Assembly (NCBI GenBank): GCA_018365455.1
Contig: JAGZJZ010000027.1
Span: 1 to 64,000, forward strand
Direction of reading: 5' to 3'
DNA: 64,000 bases
DNA from: Clostridiales bacterium
Lineage (GTDB): Bacteria > Bacillota > Clostridia > Lachnospirales > Lachnospiraceae
Shown here: piece after piece, positions 17,285-25,928 of the stretch
How positions within the stretch are numbered: the first letter of the stretch is position 1
How the letters are laid out: the number at the start of each line of letters is the position of its first letter
Made by a program: the position numbers and the translations under genes
Notes under the pieces: model-generated
The model's database searches: none
Told to the model about the DNA's origin: nothing
What the model saw: only the letters and a program-made list of their open reading frames with translations

Positions 17285-17296
17285 AGGAATGAATTT

Positions 17297-17998
17297 TCAA
17301 ACACGCTCTGGACTCCCAAGCCGCATTTCTGCTTCAGCCATGATTCTTACAGCTGTTTGCACACCGATGCCAAAACGGTCACAGCCAGCTTCCTGCATTT
17401 CTAATATATGGTCAAGTGTGCGGATTCCACCGGCTGCTTTTATTTTCACATGTGCGTCTGCGGCAGTACGCATTTTCCGGATGGTATCGGCGCTGACGGG
17501 TATATTTGCCCATCCGGTACCGCTTTTGACAAAAGCAGCTCCGGTTTCTGAGACGATTTTACATGCTGTTTCCAATTCAGAATCATTTAAATAAGCCGCT
17601 TCAATGATTACTTTGATAGGTACCTTTTGGGCTGTCTGCACCACCTGCGCAATGTCTTGTTCTACATATTGATAGTTTTTTGATTTCAAGGCGCCCACTG
17701 CCATTACCATATCCAGTTCCTGACAGCCGGCTTCCAGAAGCTGTGTGCTTTGCTGTACTTTGGAAAGAGTGGTGTCTGCACCTGAAGGGAAGCCCACAAC
17801 TCCGCCGGTATGAATGTGGGATTCTGATTTCAGGGCATCTGCCAGATAAGGGGTGAAGCAGGGCATGGAGAATGCACATATAAACTGGTATTGTTTTGCA
17901 CTCAGAATCATTCGGCGGATATCTTCCATAGTATTCTGGGCACGGACACAGCTAACATCAATGTGCCGGTGAAGTTCTTTTAAGAATTGCAGGTTCAT
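17297..17998 (-). CDS. deoC: Deoxyribose-phosphate aldolase
   Basis: A 233-residue class I aldolase that cleaves 2-deoxyribose-5-phosphate to glyceraldehyde-3-phosphate and acetaldehyde in nucleoside catabolism. Seen: ELDMVMAVG with the conserved Asp, the Schiff-base lysine in FVKSGTG, the second lysine in VKIKAAGGIRT, and the phosphate-binding C-terminal FGIGVQTAVRI. Length fits the family. It lies 13 bp after the GntR gene and shares its transcript. The acetaldehyde product could be reduced by the dehydrogenase encoded next. No phosphopentomutase or nucleoside phosphorylase gene is nearby. Confidence 0.93.
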   Translation of the reverse strand: MNLQFLKELHRHIDVSCVRAQNTMEDIRRMILSAKQYQFICAFSMPCFTPYLADALKSESHIHTGGVVGFPSGADTTLSKVQQSTQLLEAGCQELDMVMAVGALKSKNYQYVEQDIAQVVQTAQKVPIKVIIEAAYLNDSELETACKIVSETGAAFVKSGTGWANIPVSADTIRKMRTAADAHVKIKAAGGIRTLDHILEMQEAGCDRFGIGVQTAVRIMAEAEMRLGSPERV

Positions 17999-18011
17999 TT
18001 GGTTGCTCCTT

Positions 18012-18743
18012 TCAGTTTGAATTTCTGTTGCGTCCGGTCATATTTGTATAGAGCTCATATTTTTTACCGATAATGGTTACATCGTCAAAACAGACGGGTT
18101 TTCCCCTTTGTGAGCAGCGCCGCTGGATACAGAGCAGTGCTTCCCCTACTTCTACTTCCAGCATTTGTGCTTCTTCAAACTCTGCGTTTTTGGCAAAAAT
18201 TTTATCTGCAGCTTCATCAATTTCAATATGATATGTATCCTCCAGAAATTGATACAGTGCGGTAAACTGCCCGCAATAGCCGGCGATTCCTGGAACCAGA
18301 GATTCGGGGATGTAATTTTTCATGATTACAATGGGCAGCCCGTCCGCCAGTTGTATGCGCTGTACTCTGGCTGCTTTTTCCCGTTCTCCCAACTGAAGTA
18401 TTTGGGAAACATGAGCCGGAGGAACTAATGTATCAATATACATGCTTTTGGTTGTAACCGTAAATCCTTTTTTACGTAATGTTTCCGTTACGGAGGTCAC
18501 ACAGTTGAGGCTCTGCCTGGCTTTATAATCCAATACCCGGGTGCCTCGTCCCTGGCGGACTTCCACGTAGTTATCCTCTGCGAGAAGTTCCACTGCTTTG
18601 CGGATGGTAATTCTGCTGACAGAATAGATTTCTTCTAACTGGCGCTCGACGGGAATCATTTCCCCAACTTTATATTTTTCATCCAGGATGTCATTTTTTA
18701 ATTGCTGGTATACTTTTAAATAGGCAGGTAAACGTTCGCTCAT
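18012..18743 (-). CDS. GntR/HutC family regulator with UTRA domain
   Basis: A 243-residue regulator. Residues ~1-75 are a GntR winged helix (YQQLKNDILDEKYKVGEMIP, ISRITIRKAVELL-like segment VSRITIRKAVELLAED, QGRGTRVL). The C-terminal UTRA ligand domain (~90-235) ends with IQRRCSQRGKPVCFDDV. ATG 18743 follows AGGAGAGG; an upstream in-frame ATG at 18788 overlaps the promoter region. It heads the transcript with deoC, so a deoxyribose-phosphate-like effector is likely. The near-palindrome GTATAGTATAT just upstream (18774-18784) is a candidate operator. Confidence 0.9.
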   Translation of the reverse strand: MSERLPAYLKVYQQLKNDILDEKYKVGEMIPVERQLEEIYSVSRITIRKAVELLAEDNYVEVRQGRGTRVLDYKARQSLNCVTSVTETLRKKGFTVTTKSMYIDTLVPPAHVSQILQLGEREKAARVQRIQLADGLPIVIMKNYIPESLVPGIAGYCGQFTALYQFLEDTYHIEIDEAADKIFAKNAEFEEAQMLEVEVGEALLCIQRRCSQRGKPVCFDDVTIIGKKYELYTNMTGRNRNSN

Positions 18744-18944
18744 AACTGTCCTCTCCTCTTTTAGTTGTTTGTGTATAGTATATGCCAAATGCTTTTAGTG
18801 CGCAAGTGTTTGCTGGTTACAAAAGAGTCAGCCCCGCCGCTTTCCCCGGGAATATCAGGCTGTATGGTACCAGAATGTGTACCCGATCTACCCGATCATA
18901 TACCCTATTAGGATGTAATCCTGATAATGTGTATCCAATAATAA

Positions 18945-18975
18945 ACTTGACAAGTGGACAACTGCTCACTACAAT
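18945..18975 (+). promoter_or_regulatory. Promoter of the second TetR gene
   Basis: TTGACA (18947-18952) and TACAAT (18970-18975) are spaced 17 bp. The -35 is inside a perfect 11-bp palindrome ACTTGACAAGT (18945-18955), a candidate autoregulatory operator. The surrounding stretch from 18790 to 19105 has no gene. Confidence 0.65.
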
Positions 18976-19105
18976 ACTTAAATAAAAAGTAAATTTAGAA
19001 ATACAGCCAGGTACACCGGATATTAAGCAGTTAAATATACAGTCAGACACACAGTCAAATATGCATCCACCCTTAAGTGGTAAGTGGAGCAGAGAAGGAG
19101 AAAAA

Positions 19106-19675
19106 ATGACGACAAAAGAAAAGATTATATATGAAGCATTGATGCTTTTTTCCGTAAACGGATATGATGCGGTTTCGACCAGAATGATTGCGAAGGCGGT
19201 AGGCGTTACCGACAGCGCCATGTACAAGCATTTTAAGAGCAAACAGGATTTGCTGGATGCAATTTTAAACGAATGCAAGAGCCGTTTCATGCAAAAATTA
19301 GAACAAACTAAATTTATGGAAATGGAATGGGAGAATCTGGAGGAAATCTGTATGAGCTTCTTTCAATTTCAGACAGAGGATCCGTGGATTGTTGCTTTTC
19401 GGAAATTACTGATGGTGGAGCAATTTAAAGATCAGCAGATGCAGCAGCTATACCGGAACTTTTTTATTGAAATTCCTTTAGAGGGACAAAAGAAAATATT
19501 CGAACAACTGATTAAAGAGAAGATCTTAAAACCGGTGGAACCGGAAATTATGGCATTGGAATTATATGCACCGTTTTTTATGTATCATACGTTAGAACAG
19601 GAGAAAACGGTGCAGGAAAAGCTGAAAAAGCATGTAAAGCAGTTTGTCGTTCATTATGCAGCAGAACAACATTAA
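19106..19675 (+). CDS. TetR family transcriptional regulator
   Basis: A 189-residue TetR/AcrR regulator. The helix-turn-helix (residues ~8-55) shows YDAVSTRMIAKAVGVTDSAMYKHF. ATG 19106 follows AAGGAG; an upstream in-frame ATG lacks a ribosome site. The C-terminal domain is acidic and helical. The next gene, a HAD phosphatase, lies 128 bp away with its own ribosome site and may or may not be a target. No transporter or enzyme is tightly coupled, so the regulated function is unknown. Confidence 0.88.
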   Translation: MTTKEKIIYEALMLFSVNGYDAVSTRMIAKAVGVTDSAMYKHFKSKQDLLDAILNECKSRFMQKLEQTKFMEMEWENLEEICMSFFQFQTEDPWIVAFRKLLMVEQFKDQQMQQLYRNFFIEIPLEGQKKIFEQLIKEKILKPVEPEIMALELYAPFFMYHTLEQEKTVQEKLKKHVKQFVVHYAAEQH

Positions 19676-19803
19676 ACTATTTCACAGAAACTTTACATTA
19701 TTCTGATAAAGGTATGATAATCATCATATATATTAATAACTGTAGGAAATAATTCACAAACACGATACTGAAGTTTACACTACAGAAAGGAGCGGCAGAA
19801 TGA

Positions 19804-20493
19804 ATGAGATATCATTATGTTTGGTTTGATCTTGGAATGACTCTGGTTGAACCATCCAGAAGTTCGCTGTATCAAAAGGTTTTAAAGGAATTTCACATTG
19901 ACCGGTCAGAGAATCGGATTCACAAGGCTTATCATTTGACAGATAAGCTGTTTATGAAAGAGTATCCCCATGTGCTGGGGACAGACGAGACTTGCTATAT
20001 GCCCTGGTATATTGGTAACCTAAATTATTTTTTAGATGTCCGTCTAAATATTATGGAGGTTTACCAGAGGTTTAAGGAGGTTCGGTCAAAAGAATCGTCA
20101 GGCTGGCAACCAATACCCAGCGCTCTGGGGGTTTTGAAAGAGTTGAAACGGAAGGGCATAAAAACGGGATTGATTTCTAACTGGGATCGTACTTGCAGGA
20201 AGGTTCTGGAGGAAAATCAATTATTGGATTTATTAGATACCGTGGTAATTTCTTCTGAAATGGGAGTAGAAAAACCCGAAAAAGAAATTTTTGAGGCGGC
20301 TTTTGAGCAAGGGAATACCTGTGCCAAAGAATCGCTGTATGTGGGAGACAATTACTATGATGATGTGTTAGGAGCCGCAAAAGTGGAAATGAATTGTGTG
20401 TTAATCAATCCTTACGGAAACGAAGGAATTGAAGAGATCTCATATGATAAGATCATTTCCGATATATCAGAAATTATAAAATTTGTAGATTAA
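19804..20493 (+). CDS. HAD-superfamily phosphatase with altered motif I
   Basis: A 229-residue HAD hydrolase. Motif I is WFDLGMTLV: the nucleophile Asp9 is present, but the second Asp of DxD, normally the general acid/base, is Gly11. Motif II is LISNWD, motif III the Lys in EKPEKEIF and motif IV VGDNYYDDVLGA. Residues ~16-95 form a helical C1 cap. ATG 19804 follows AAGGAG. Loss of the acid/base residue usually slows hydrolysis or redirects the chemistry (for example phosphonatase-like or haloacid enzymes). Substrate unknown; it sits alone between regulators. Confidence 0.85.
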   Translation: MRYHYVWFDLGMTLVEPSRSSLYQKVLKEFHIDRSENRIHKAYHLTDKLFMKEYPHVLGTDETCYMPWYIGNLNYFLDVRLNIMEVYQRFKEVRSKESSGWQPIPSALGVLKELKRKGIKTGLISNWDRTCRKVLEENQLLDLLDTVVISSEMGVEKPEKEIFEAAFEQGNTCAKESLYVGDNYYDDVLGAAKVEMNCVLINPYGNEGIEEISYDKIISDISEIIKFVD

Positions 20494-20578
20494 CAAATTT
20501 AGATAAGTATCATATATTCAAAATAAATACAGACAACCCGGCAAGCCTGTTTCGGGATGCCTGAAAAGGGAGTGGATT

Positions 20579-21442
20579 ATGAAAGAGCAGCAAATGGATA
20601 AGACAGGGAAGTATCTATATGAAAGAATTGATAACCTGTTTGAACAATTGACAGATACACAGCAGCAGGCAGCCATTTATATGAAAAAGAACTGGGAAAA
20701 TATCTGTGTGATGACAGCAAAAGAGGTAGGAGAGCAGTCGAAAGTCAGTGAAGCCACCATACATCGTCTGGCAGGCAGACTGGGCTATGAAAGCTTTCTG
20801 GAAATGAAAAACAGTGTCAAAGAAAATCTGATGAAGAACCGGGCACTGGTGAATCTGGAACTGAAAAATAACACGGACCAGGAAAGCTGGCTGGAGGAAT
20901 ACTGGCATATGGAAGCTTCCAACCTGGCAAATACCCTCCGAATGAATGAAAAGGACAGGCTAAAGCAGGGCGCTAAAGCGATTGCAAATTGTGGAAGAGT
21001 CTGGATTATGGGCGATAAAATGGGGTTGGGGGTTTCTTCCTATCTGCATTTTGTATTGAATTACCTTCTGGGAAATGCCACACATTTAAATCTGTCTAAT
21101 TATTATGAGCACATTGCTTTTATGAAAGAGGGAGATGTGTTGATTCTGGTGGGTTTTCAGCGTTATTGCAAGAGAACACTGTCTGCAGCTAACCTGGCAA
21201 AGAAAAGGGGTGTCATTATTCTGGCATTTACAGACTGTAGCCTGTCTCCATTCGCGAAAGCGGCTGATATATCCTATTATGCTGCTACAGAATCCGTTTT
21301 TTTCCTGGATTCTTATTCGTCCGTATTTACACTGGCACAGGCACTGGTAGTAAAGCTGGTAAGCCTGGACAAAATAAGAATTAAGAGTAACGTAAAAAAT
21401 ACAGAAAAGATCTATGAAAACTGTATGGAAAGGAACATATGA
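20579..21442 (+). CDS. RpiR family regulator with SIS domain
   Basis: A 287-residue regulator: N-terminal RpiR helix-turn-helix (~15-90, VSEATIHRLAGRLGYESFLEMK) and a SIS sugar-phosphate-binding domain (~110-260, WIMGDKMGLGVSSYL, EGDVLILVGFQRYCKRTL). Such proteins respond to phosphosugars such as MurNAc-6-phosphate. It overlaps the next gene by 4 bp and opens a nine-gene operon with a peptide-type ABC importer. The effector may therefore be a phosphorylated product of what the importer brings in (inference). Confidence 0.9.
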   Translation: MKEQQMDKTGKYLYERIDNLFEQLTDTQQQAAIYMKKNWENICVMTAKEVGEQSKVSEATIHRLAGRLGYESFLEMKNSVKENLMKNRALVNLELKNNTDQESWLEEYWHMEASNLANTLRMNEKDRLKQGAKAIANCGRVWIMGDKMGLGVSSYLHFVLNYLLGNATHLNLSNYYEHIAFMKEGDVLILVGFQRYCKRTLSAANLAKKRGVIILAFTDCSLSPFAKAADISYYAATESVFFLDSYSSVFTLAQALVVKLVSLDKIRIKSNVKNTEKIYENCMERNI

Positions 21443-22368
21443 AACTGACAATCATAGGCTGCCACGGAGCATATCCCGTGAAAAATGGAGCAACTTCCGG
21501 TTATCTTCTGGAGGAAGGAGAAACCAGGGTTCTGTTGGATTGTGGGAGCGGTGTGTTATCCCGTTTACAAAATATCATAGATTTAAAGGAGTTAGACGGT
21601 GTAATTCTCACCCATTATCATCCCGATCATTGTGCAGACCTTGGGTGCCTGCAATACGCTGTGATGCTGGATGTTTTAACCGGCAGGCGCAGGAAAGGTT
21701 TTGCCGCGTGGGGACCAGGTAATGAAGAAAAGCTTTCATATGAGCAATATTGCCGGGGGTACAGTTATGAGAATCGGTCCCATTTTCAAATCGGTGAGCT
21801 GGAATTTGAGGTGCACCTGAATCAGCATGAGATTCCTTCCTATGCAATAAAGGCACGAGGTATATCAAAATGCATGTCAGAAAGTATACCAGGAGGCAAG
21901 GCAAGAGATATGTCAGAATGCAAGTGGGAATGCAAGTCGGAATGCAAGTCGGAATGCAAGTCGGAATGCAAGTCGGAATGCAAGTCGGAATGCAAGTGGG
22001 AATGCAAGTCAGAATGCAAGCCGGAATGCATATCGGAATGCAAATCAGGTGGTAAATCAGAGTATATCTCTGAAGGCGTACTGGTATACTCAGGCGATAC
22101 CAATTATTACGATGGGCTGGCGGAGTTTGCAGGGAAGGCAGATCTGTTATTATGTGAAGCTTCACTTTACGCCCGTCAAAAAGGAGATGTCTGGGGACAT
22201 ATGTGTTCCACCGAGGCTGGGGAACTGGCTGCAAGGGCAGAAGTATCCGGTTTATGCCTGACGCATTTTCCCCACTATGGAGAAATTCCCGACTTAAAGT
22301 TAGAAGCAGAAAAAGTATATTATGGAAATATTATTTTGGCAGAACCGGGCATGAGCCTGTACATATGA
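21439..22368 (+). CDS. Metallo-beta-lactamase-fold hydrolase with Ser-Glu-Cys-Lys repeat insert
   Basis: A 309-residue MBL-fold protein, YhfI-like without the insert (~240 residues). Metal site: THYHPDH (HxHxDH), later SGDT and LTHF. Between HEIPSYAIKAR (~135) and GVLVYSGDT (~214) lies a ~70-residue insert, of which residues 159-202 are eleven tandem tetrapeptides (mostly SECK, with WECK and one PECI). Homologues join these two strands directly. Eleven evenly spaced cysteines suggest metal or redox chemistry, or simply an expanded microsatellite in a loop. It overlaps the RpiR gene by 4 bp and is followed by the importer operon. Reaction unknown; RNase Z-like or phosphodiesterase activity is possible. 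Confidence 0.85.
   Translation: MKLTIIGCHGAYPVKNGATSGYLLEEGETRVLLDCGSGVLSRLQNIIDLKELDGVILTHYHPDHCADLGCLQYAVMLDVLTGRRRKGFAAWGPGNEEKLSYEQYCRGYSYENRSHFQIGELEFEVHLNQHEIPSYAIKARGISKCMSESIPGGKARDMSECKWECKSECKSECKSECKSECKSECKWECKSECKPECISECKSGGKSEYISEGVLVYSGDTNYYDGLAEFAGKADLLLCEASLYARQKGDVWGHMCSTEAGELAARAEVSGLCLTHFPHYGEIPDLKLEAEKVYYGNIILAEPGMSLYI
21913..22044 (+). repeat. 12-bp tandem repeat encoding Ser-Glu-Cys-Lys
   Basis: Eleven in-register 12-bp units of TCGGAATGCAAG type. The five central ones (21937-21996) are identical; TGG, TCA or CCG replace TCG in others and the last units decay (22045-22068). Similar degenerate pieces occur at ~21868-21912. Because 12 is a multiple of three, copy-number change keeps the reading frame. 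Confidence 0.95.
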
Positions 22369-22412
22369 AGCCAATTGTACAGATAGTACGTTAAAGTACG
22401 AAAGGAGTTATT

Positions 22413-24047
22413 ATGAAAGGATTAAAGAAATTAATGGTATTTACATTAGCAGCAGTTATCACTGTATCGGCAGCGGGCTGCGGCAGTTCCCAAAGTAAGG
22501 CAGAGGCTGATAATACATCCGCTGCACAGTCAGGGCAGACTGGAGAAGCTGCACCAGAGGCGGACAGCCAGAATACAGGTACAGACAGTCAAAGTACTGA
22601 CGGAGTTGCTGAGAAAACATCTGCAGCCGGAGGTACCGTGAAAGTATCGGTTGGTTCAGAGCCGGATAATTTAGATCCCATGCTTTCTTCTGCTACGGAT
22701 ACATCGGCAATTATGATGAATGTATTCGAAGGTTTACTGGGATTTAATGAAAAAGGAGAATTTATTCCGGCATTGGCCAAAAGCTATGATATTTCCGAAG
22801 ACGGACTTACCTACAGCTTCAAGCTGAAACAGGGCATTAAGTTCCATGACGGTGCAGATTTTACCTCCAAAGATGTAAAATATACTTACGAAAAGCTTGC
22901 AGGTTTAAATGGGGAAGCTGCGCTGAATGAAACTTTGAATCAGCTTCTGGCATCGGTGGAAACCCCGGATGACTACAGCGTAAATCTCGTGTTAAAAGAG
23001 AAAAATGCAGGATTTTTATCCAAGGCAACCATATCGGTTGTAGAAAAAGATTATACCAAAAATAGTACCAAGCCCATTGGTACGGGACCATTTAAATTTG
23101 TTGAATACATACAGGGACAGAAAGTTATTTTAGAAAAAAACCAGAATTACAATACGATAGAAGAACGGGTTCCGTCTATTGATAAAGTAGAATTTAAGAT
23201 CATGACAGATGCGAATGCCCGCCTGATGGGGCTGAAATCCGGTGATTTGGACATTACCTCCGTAGATGCGAAGAATGTGGAGGCTTTGAAAAATGACTAT
23301 AATATGGTACAGGGTCCTCAGAATATGGTGCAGCTCATGGCTCTGAATAACAGCGTGGAACCATTTAATAACGTAAAAGTAAGACAGGCAATTAATTATG
23401 CGATAGATAAAGAAGAGATCATCAATACCGTGGTAAATGGCAACGGAACGAAAGTAGATTCCTTCTTAAGCCCCAGCATGAGCACTTATTTTAATACGGA
23501 CTTGAAAAATTGTTATGACACAGATATTGAGAAGGCAAAAGCGCTTTTAAAAGAAGCGGGATATGAGAATGGATTTAAAATGACCATTACCGTACCATCT
23601 AATTACCAGACTCACGTAGATACCGCACAGGTGATAAAAAACCAGCTGAGTAAAATAGGTATTGAAGCTGACATTCAGCTGATTGAGTGGGCACAGTGGC
23701 TGGATACCGTTTATGCAAAGGCTAATTATCAGGCGACCATTATCGGACACAGCGGAAAGCTGGATCCCAACGATTTCCTTAACCGCTTTGATTCCTCATA
23801 TGATAAGAATTATTTTAAATTTTCCGATCCTCAGTACGATGAGTTGATTCATCAGGCAGCGTTATCTACAGACGAGGTAAAAAGAGTAGAATTATTTAAG
23901 GAGTGCCAGCAGTTATTGGTAGATCAGGCAGCTGCTGTATTTATTCAGGACCCGGATGTCATCTATGCTGCCTCAAAAAAAGTTCAGGGAATGAAAAATT
24001 ATCCGGTTACGTTTTTGGATATGAGCAGTATCAGCCTGACAAGATAG
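22413..24047 (+). CDS. Family 5 substrate-binding lipoprotein (peptide/nickel type)
   Basis: A 544-residue extracellular solute-binding lipoprotein. The signal peptide ends at lipobox SAAGC (Cys23), followed by a Ser/Gln/Thr-rich tether to ~70. The mature part has the family-5 signature around PDNLDPMLSSATDTS, LTYSFKLKQGIKFHDG and RQAINYAIDKEEI. Family members bind di/oligopeptides, nickel chelates, or some glycosides and muropeptides. ATG 22413 follows AAAGGAG. It precedes two permeases and two ATPases, a complete importer; ligand unknown. Confidence 0.92.
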   Translation: MKGLKKLMVFTLAAVITVSAAGCGSSQSKAEADNTSAAQSGQTGEAAPEADSQNTGTDSQSTDGVAEKTSAAGGTVKVSVGSEPDNLDPMLSSATDTSAIMMNVFEGLLGFNEKGEFIPALAKSYDISEDGLTYSFKLKQGIKFHDGADFTSKDVKYTYEKLAGLNGEAALNETLNQLLASVETPDDYSVNLVLKEKNAGFLSKATISVVEKDYTKNSTKPIGTGPFKFVEYIQGQKVILEKNQNYNTIEERVPSIDKVEFKIMTDANARLMGLKSGDLDITSVDAKNVEALKNDYNMVQGPQNMVQLMALNNSVEPFNNVKVRQAINYAIDKEEIINTVVNGNGTKVDSFLSPSMSTYFNTDLKNCYDTDIEKAKALLKEAGYENGFKMTITVPSNYQTHVDTAQVIKNQLSKIGIEADIQLIEWAQWLDTVYAKANYQATIIGHSGKLDPNDFLNRFDSSYDKNYFKFSDPQYDELIHQAALSTDEVKRVELFKECQQLLVDQAAAVFIQDPDVIYAASKKVQGMKNYPVTFLDMSSISLTR

Positions 24048-24069
24048 GCGGTATCAGGAGGTAATTTAG

Positions 24070-25011
24070 ATGAAATACGTATTGAAAAAAATTGTTACCA
24101 TGGTATGTACGCTATTTGTTATATCTTTACTGACCTTTGGTGTCTTTCAAATACTTCCTGGAAATCCGGTGGATGTGATACTTGGAGTGGATGCAGATCC
24201 GCTCCAGGCACAGGCACTTGAAAAACAGCTGGGTCTGGATCTGCCCCTTGGTGAGCGGTATGTGAACTGGATCGGAGATTTATTTCGGGGAGACCTTGGG
24301 GATTCCATCCGCTATCAGGTACCGGTGGGGGATCTGCTTAAGAGCAGTCTTCCGGTAACCATATCTTTAACGGTATTTTCTCTGCTGATTACGGTGATAA
24401 CCGTGATTCCCACTGCTATATTTCTGGCGAAAAACAATAACAAAAAATCGGCTTTATGCCTTTCTTTTTTAACACAGATCGGTGTGGCAGTCCCGTCCTT
24501 CTGGCTGGGAATTTTGCTCATATTACTGTTTGCTGTTACACTTCAGGTACTGCCTTCGGGTGATTTTATTCCTTTCACGGAAGATCCGCTGGGATGCATC
24601 CGGTCTCTTATTCTGCCATCAGTGGCAATTGCCATCGGTACTTCGGCAGTGGTAATCCGATATCTGAAAAATACCCTGCTGGATCAAATGAATATGGATT
24701 ATGTCAGAACGGCAAGAAGCAAAGGTGCTGCACAAAAGAGAGTGCTCTACCGTCATGTATTGAAAAATGCCCTGCTTCCCACCATTACAATCCTGGGAAT
24801 GACCGTTGTGGACGTATTAGGCGGAAGTATTATCGTAGAAAATGTTTTTAATTTACCGGGTATCGGACATCTGATTACCTCCGGAGTAGGGAACCGGGAT
24901 TTTCCCCTGGTACAGGGACTGGTATTTTATCTTGCGTTTATGGTAATTGTAATTAATCTGGTGGTAGACCTGCTGTATATGGCAGTGGATCCCAGAATTC
25001 GATTGGAATAG
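24070..25011 (+). CDS. ABC importer permease, DppB/OppB type
   Basis: A 313-residue inner-membrane permease with about six helices. N-terminus is the DppB pattern (VCTLFVISLLTFGVFQILPG), followed by an LGLDLPLGERYVNWIGDLFRGDLG-type external loop (shown partly: DLFRGDLGDS) and the cytosolic EAA loop DYVRTARSKGAAQKRVLYRH that docks on the ATPase. AGGAGG precedes ATG 24070. It pairs with the next permease. Confidence 0.93.
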   Translation: MKYVLKKIVTMVCTLFVISLLTFGVFQILPGNPVDVILGVDADPLQAQALEKQLGLDLPLGERYVNWIGDLFRGDLGDSIRYQVPVGDLLKSSLPVTISLTVFSLLITVITVIPTAIFLAKNNNKKSALCLSFLTQIGVAVPSFWLGILLILLFAVTLQVLPSGDFIPFTEDPLGCIRSLILPSVAIAIGTSAVVIRYLKNTLLDQMNMDYVRTARSKGAAQKRVLYRHVLKNALLPTITILGMTVVDVLGGSIIVENVFNLPGIGHLITSGVGNRDFPLVQGLVFYLAFMVIVINLVVDLLYMAVDPRIRLE

Positions 25012-25020
25012 GTGGATGAT

Positions 25021-25836
25021 ATGTGGAAAAAATGCAGAAATAATATGAATTTTATGATTGGTTTCAGTATGGTTGCATTTTTGGGGCTGCTTCTGCTGCT
25101 GAGTTTTATCTATCTGCCCTATGATCCCAATGAGATGGATACTTTAAACAGTTTTCAGGCGCCATCGGCTGCCCATCTTCTGGGAACTGATAATTTCGGC
25201 AGAGATATTTTCAGCCGTATTGTAAAGGGATCACAGACAGCATTTCTGGTGGGATTTACGGCGGTGGCGATCGGCATGGCGGCAGGCGTCATACTGGGGG
25301 CGGCTGCAGGATATTTCCAGGGATGGATTGATAGGGTTATCATGTTAATCATGGATGCAAAGATGGCATTTCCAGGGGTGATTCTGGCGCTGGTATTTAT
25401 CACTATCTTCGGAAGCGGAATTCTGAATACCGCAGCAGCACTTGGAATCATGGCGATTCCCAGATTCTGCCGGATGACCCGCAGCGGATTTATGCAGATA
25501 AAGGAAATGGATTACATCAAGGCGGCCCGGACGAGAGGAGCATCCAATCTCCGGATTATGTTCCTGCATATATTACCAAATGTGGTATCCTCACTGATTG
25601 TTACGGCATCCCTTGGATTTTCCAGCGCAGTTTTATCGGAAGCCGGCTTAAGCTATCTGGGGCTTGGAATACAGCCGCCTGACGCCAGCTGGGGAAAGAT
25701 GCTGTTTGAGGCGCAGGGGTATCTGCTGACGAATCCCTGGTATGCAGTGGTTCCAGGTGTCATGATCACCATTATGGTATTGGGATTCAATTTATTGGGA
25801 GACGGAATCAGGGATGTAACGGATTGCCGTAATTAA
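25021..25836 (+). CDS. ABC importer permease, DppC/OppC type
   Basis: A 271-residue permease. ATG 25021 follows AGGTGG by 6 bp and is preferred over GTG 25012, which abuts the previous stop. It has the OppC N-terminal domain (LLGTDNFGRDIFSRIVKGS), five further helices, the EAA loop (DYIKAARTRGASNLRIMF) and the usual LSYLGLGIQPPDASWGKML near the C-terminus. It forms the pore with the upstream permease. Confidence 0.92.
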   Translation: MWKKCRNNMNFMIGFSMVAFLGLLLLLSFIYLPYDPNEMDTLNSFQAPSAAHLLGTDNFGRDIFSRIVKGSQTAFLVGFTAVAIGMAAGVILGAAAGYFQGWIDRVIMLIMDAKMAFPGVILALVFITIFGSGILNTAAALGIMAIPRFCRMTRSGFMQIKEMDYIKAARTRGASNLRIMFLHILPNVVSSLIVTASLGFSSAVLSEAGLSYLGLGIQPPDASWGKMLFEAQGYLLTNPWYAVVPGVMITIMVLGFNLLGDGIRDVTDCRN

Positions 25837-25855
25837 CAGCATGGCGAATAACAAT

Positions 25856-25905
25856 AAATTGCGGTTACCCCGGACATTCAGGCAGTTAGAACGGGGTTGC
25901 AATTT
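25856..25905 (+). other. Intercistronic hairpin between permease and ATPase genes
   Basis: AAATTGC...ACCCCG (25856-25872) pairs imperfectly with CGGGGTTGCAATTT (25892-25905) around an 18-base loop. There is no T-run, so RNA stabilisation or processing within the operon is more likely than termination. Confidence 0.4.
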
Positions 25906-25928
25906 CAGCGGCAAGCAGGAGGAATAAG

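Noticed and set aside
21913..22044. Possible CRISPR-like array
   Set aside because: Units are contiguous 12-bp repeats without spacers and lie in frame inside a coding sequence.
21608..22234. Minus-strand frame with Thr-Cys-Ile-Pro repeats
   Set aside because: It is only the complement of the 12-bp repeat in the MBL gene; the repeat is open in several frames because its period is a multiple of three.
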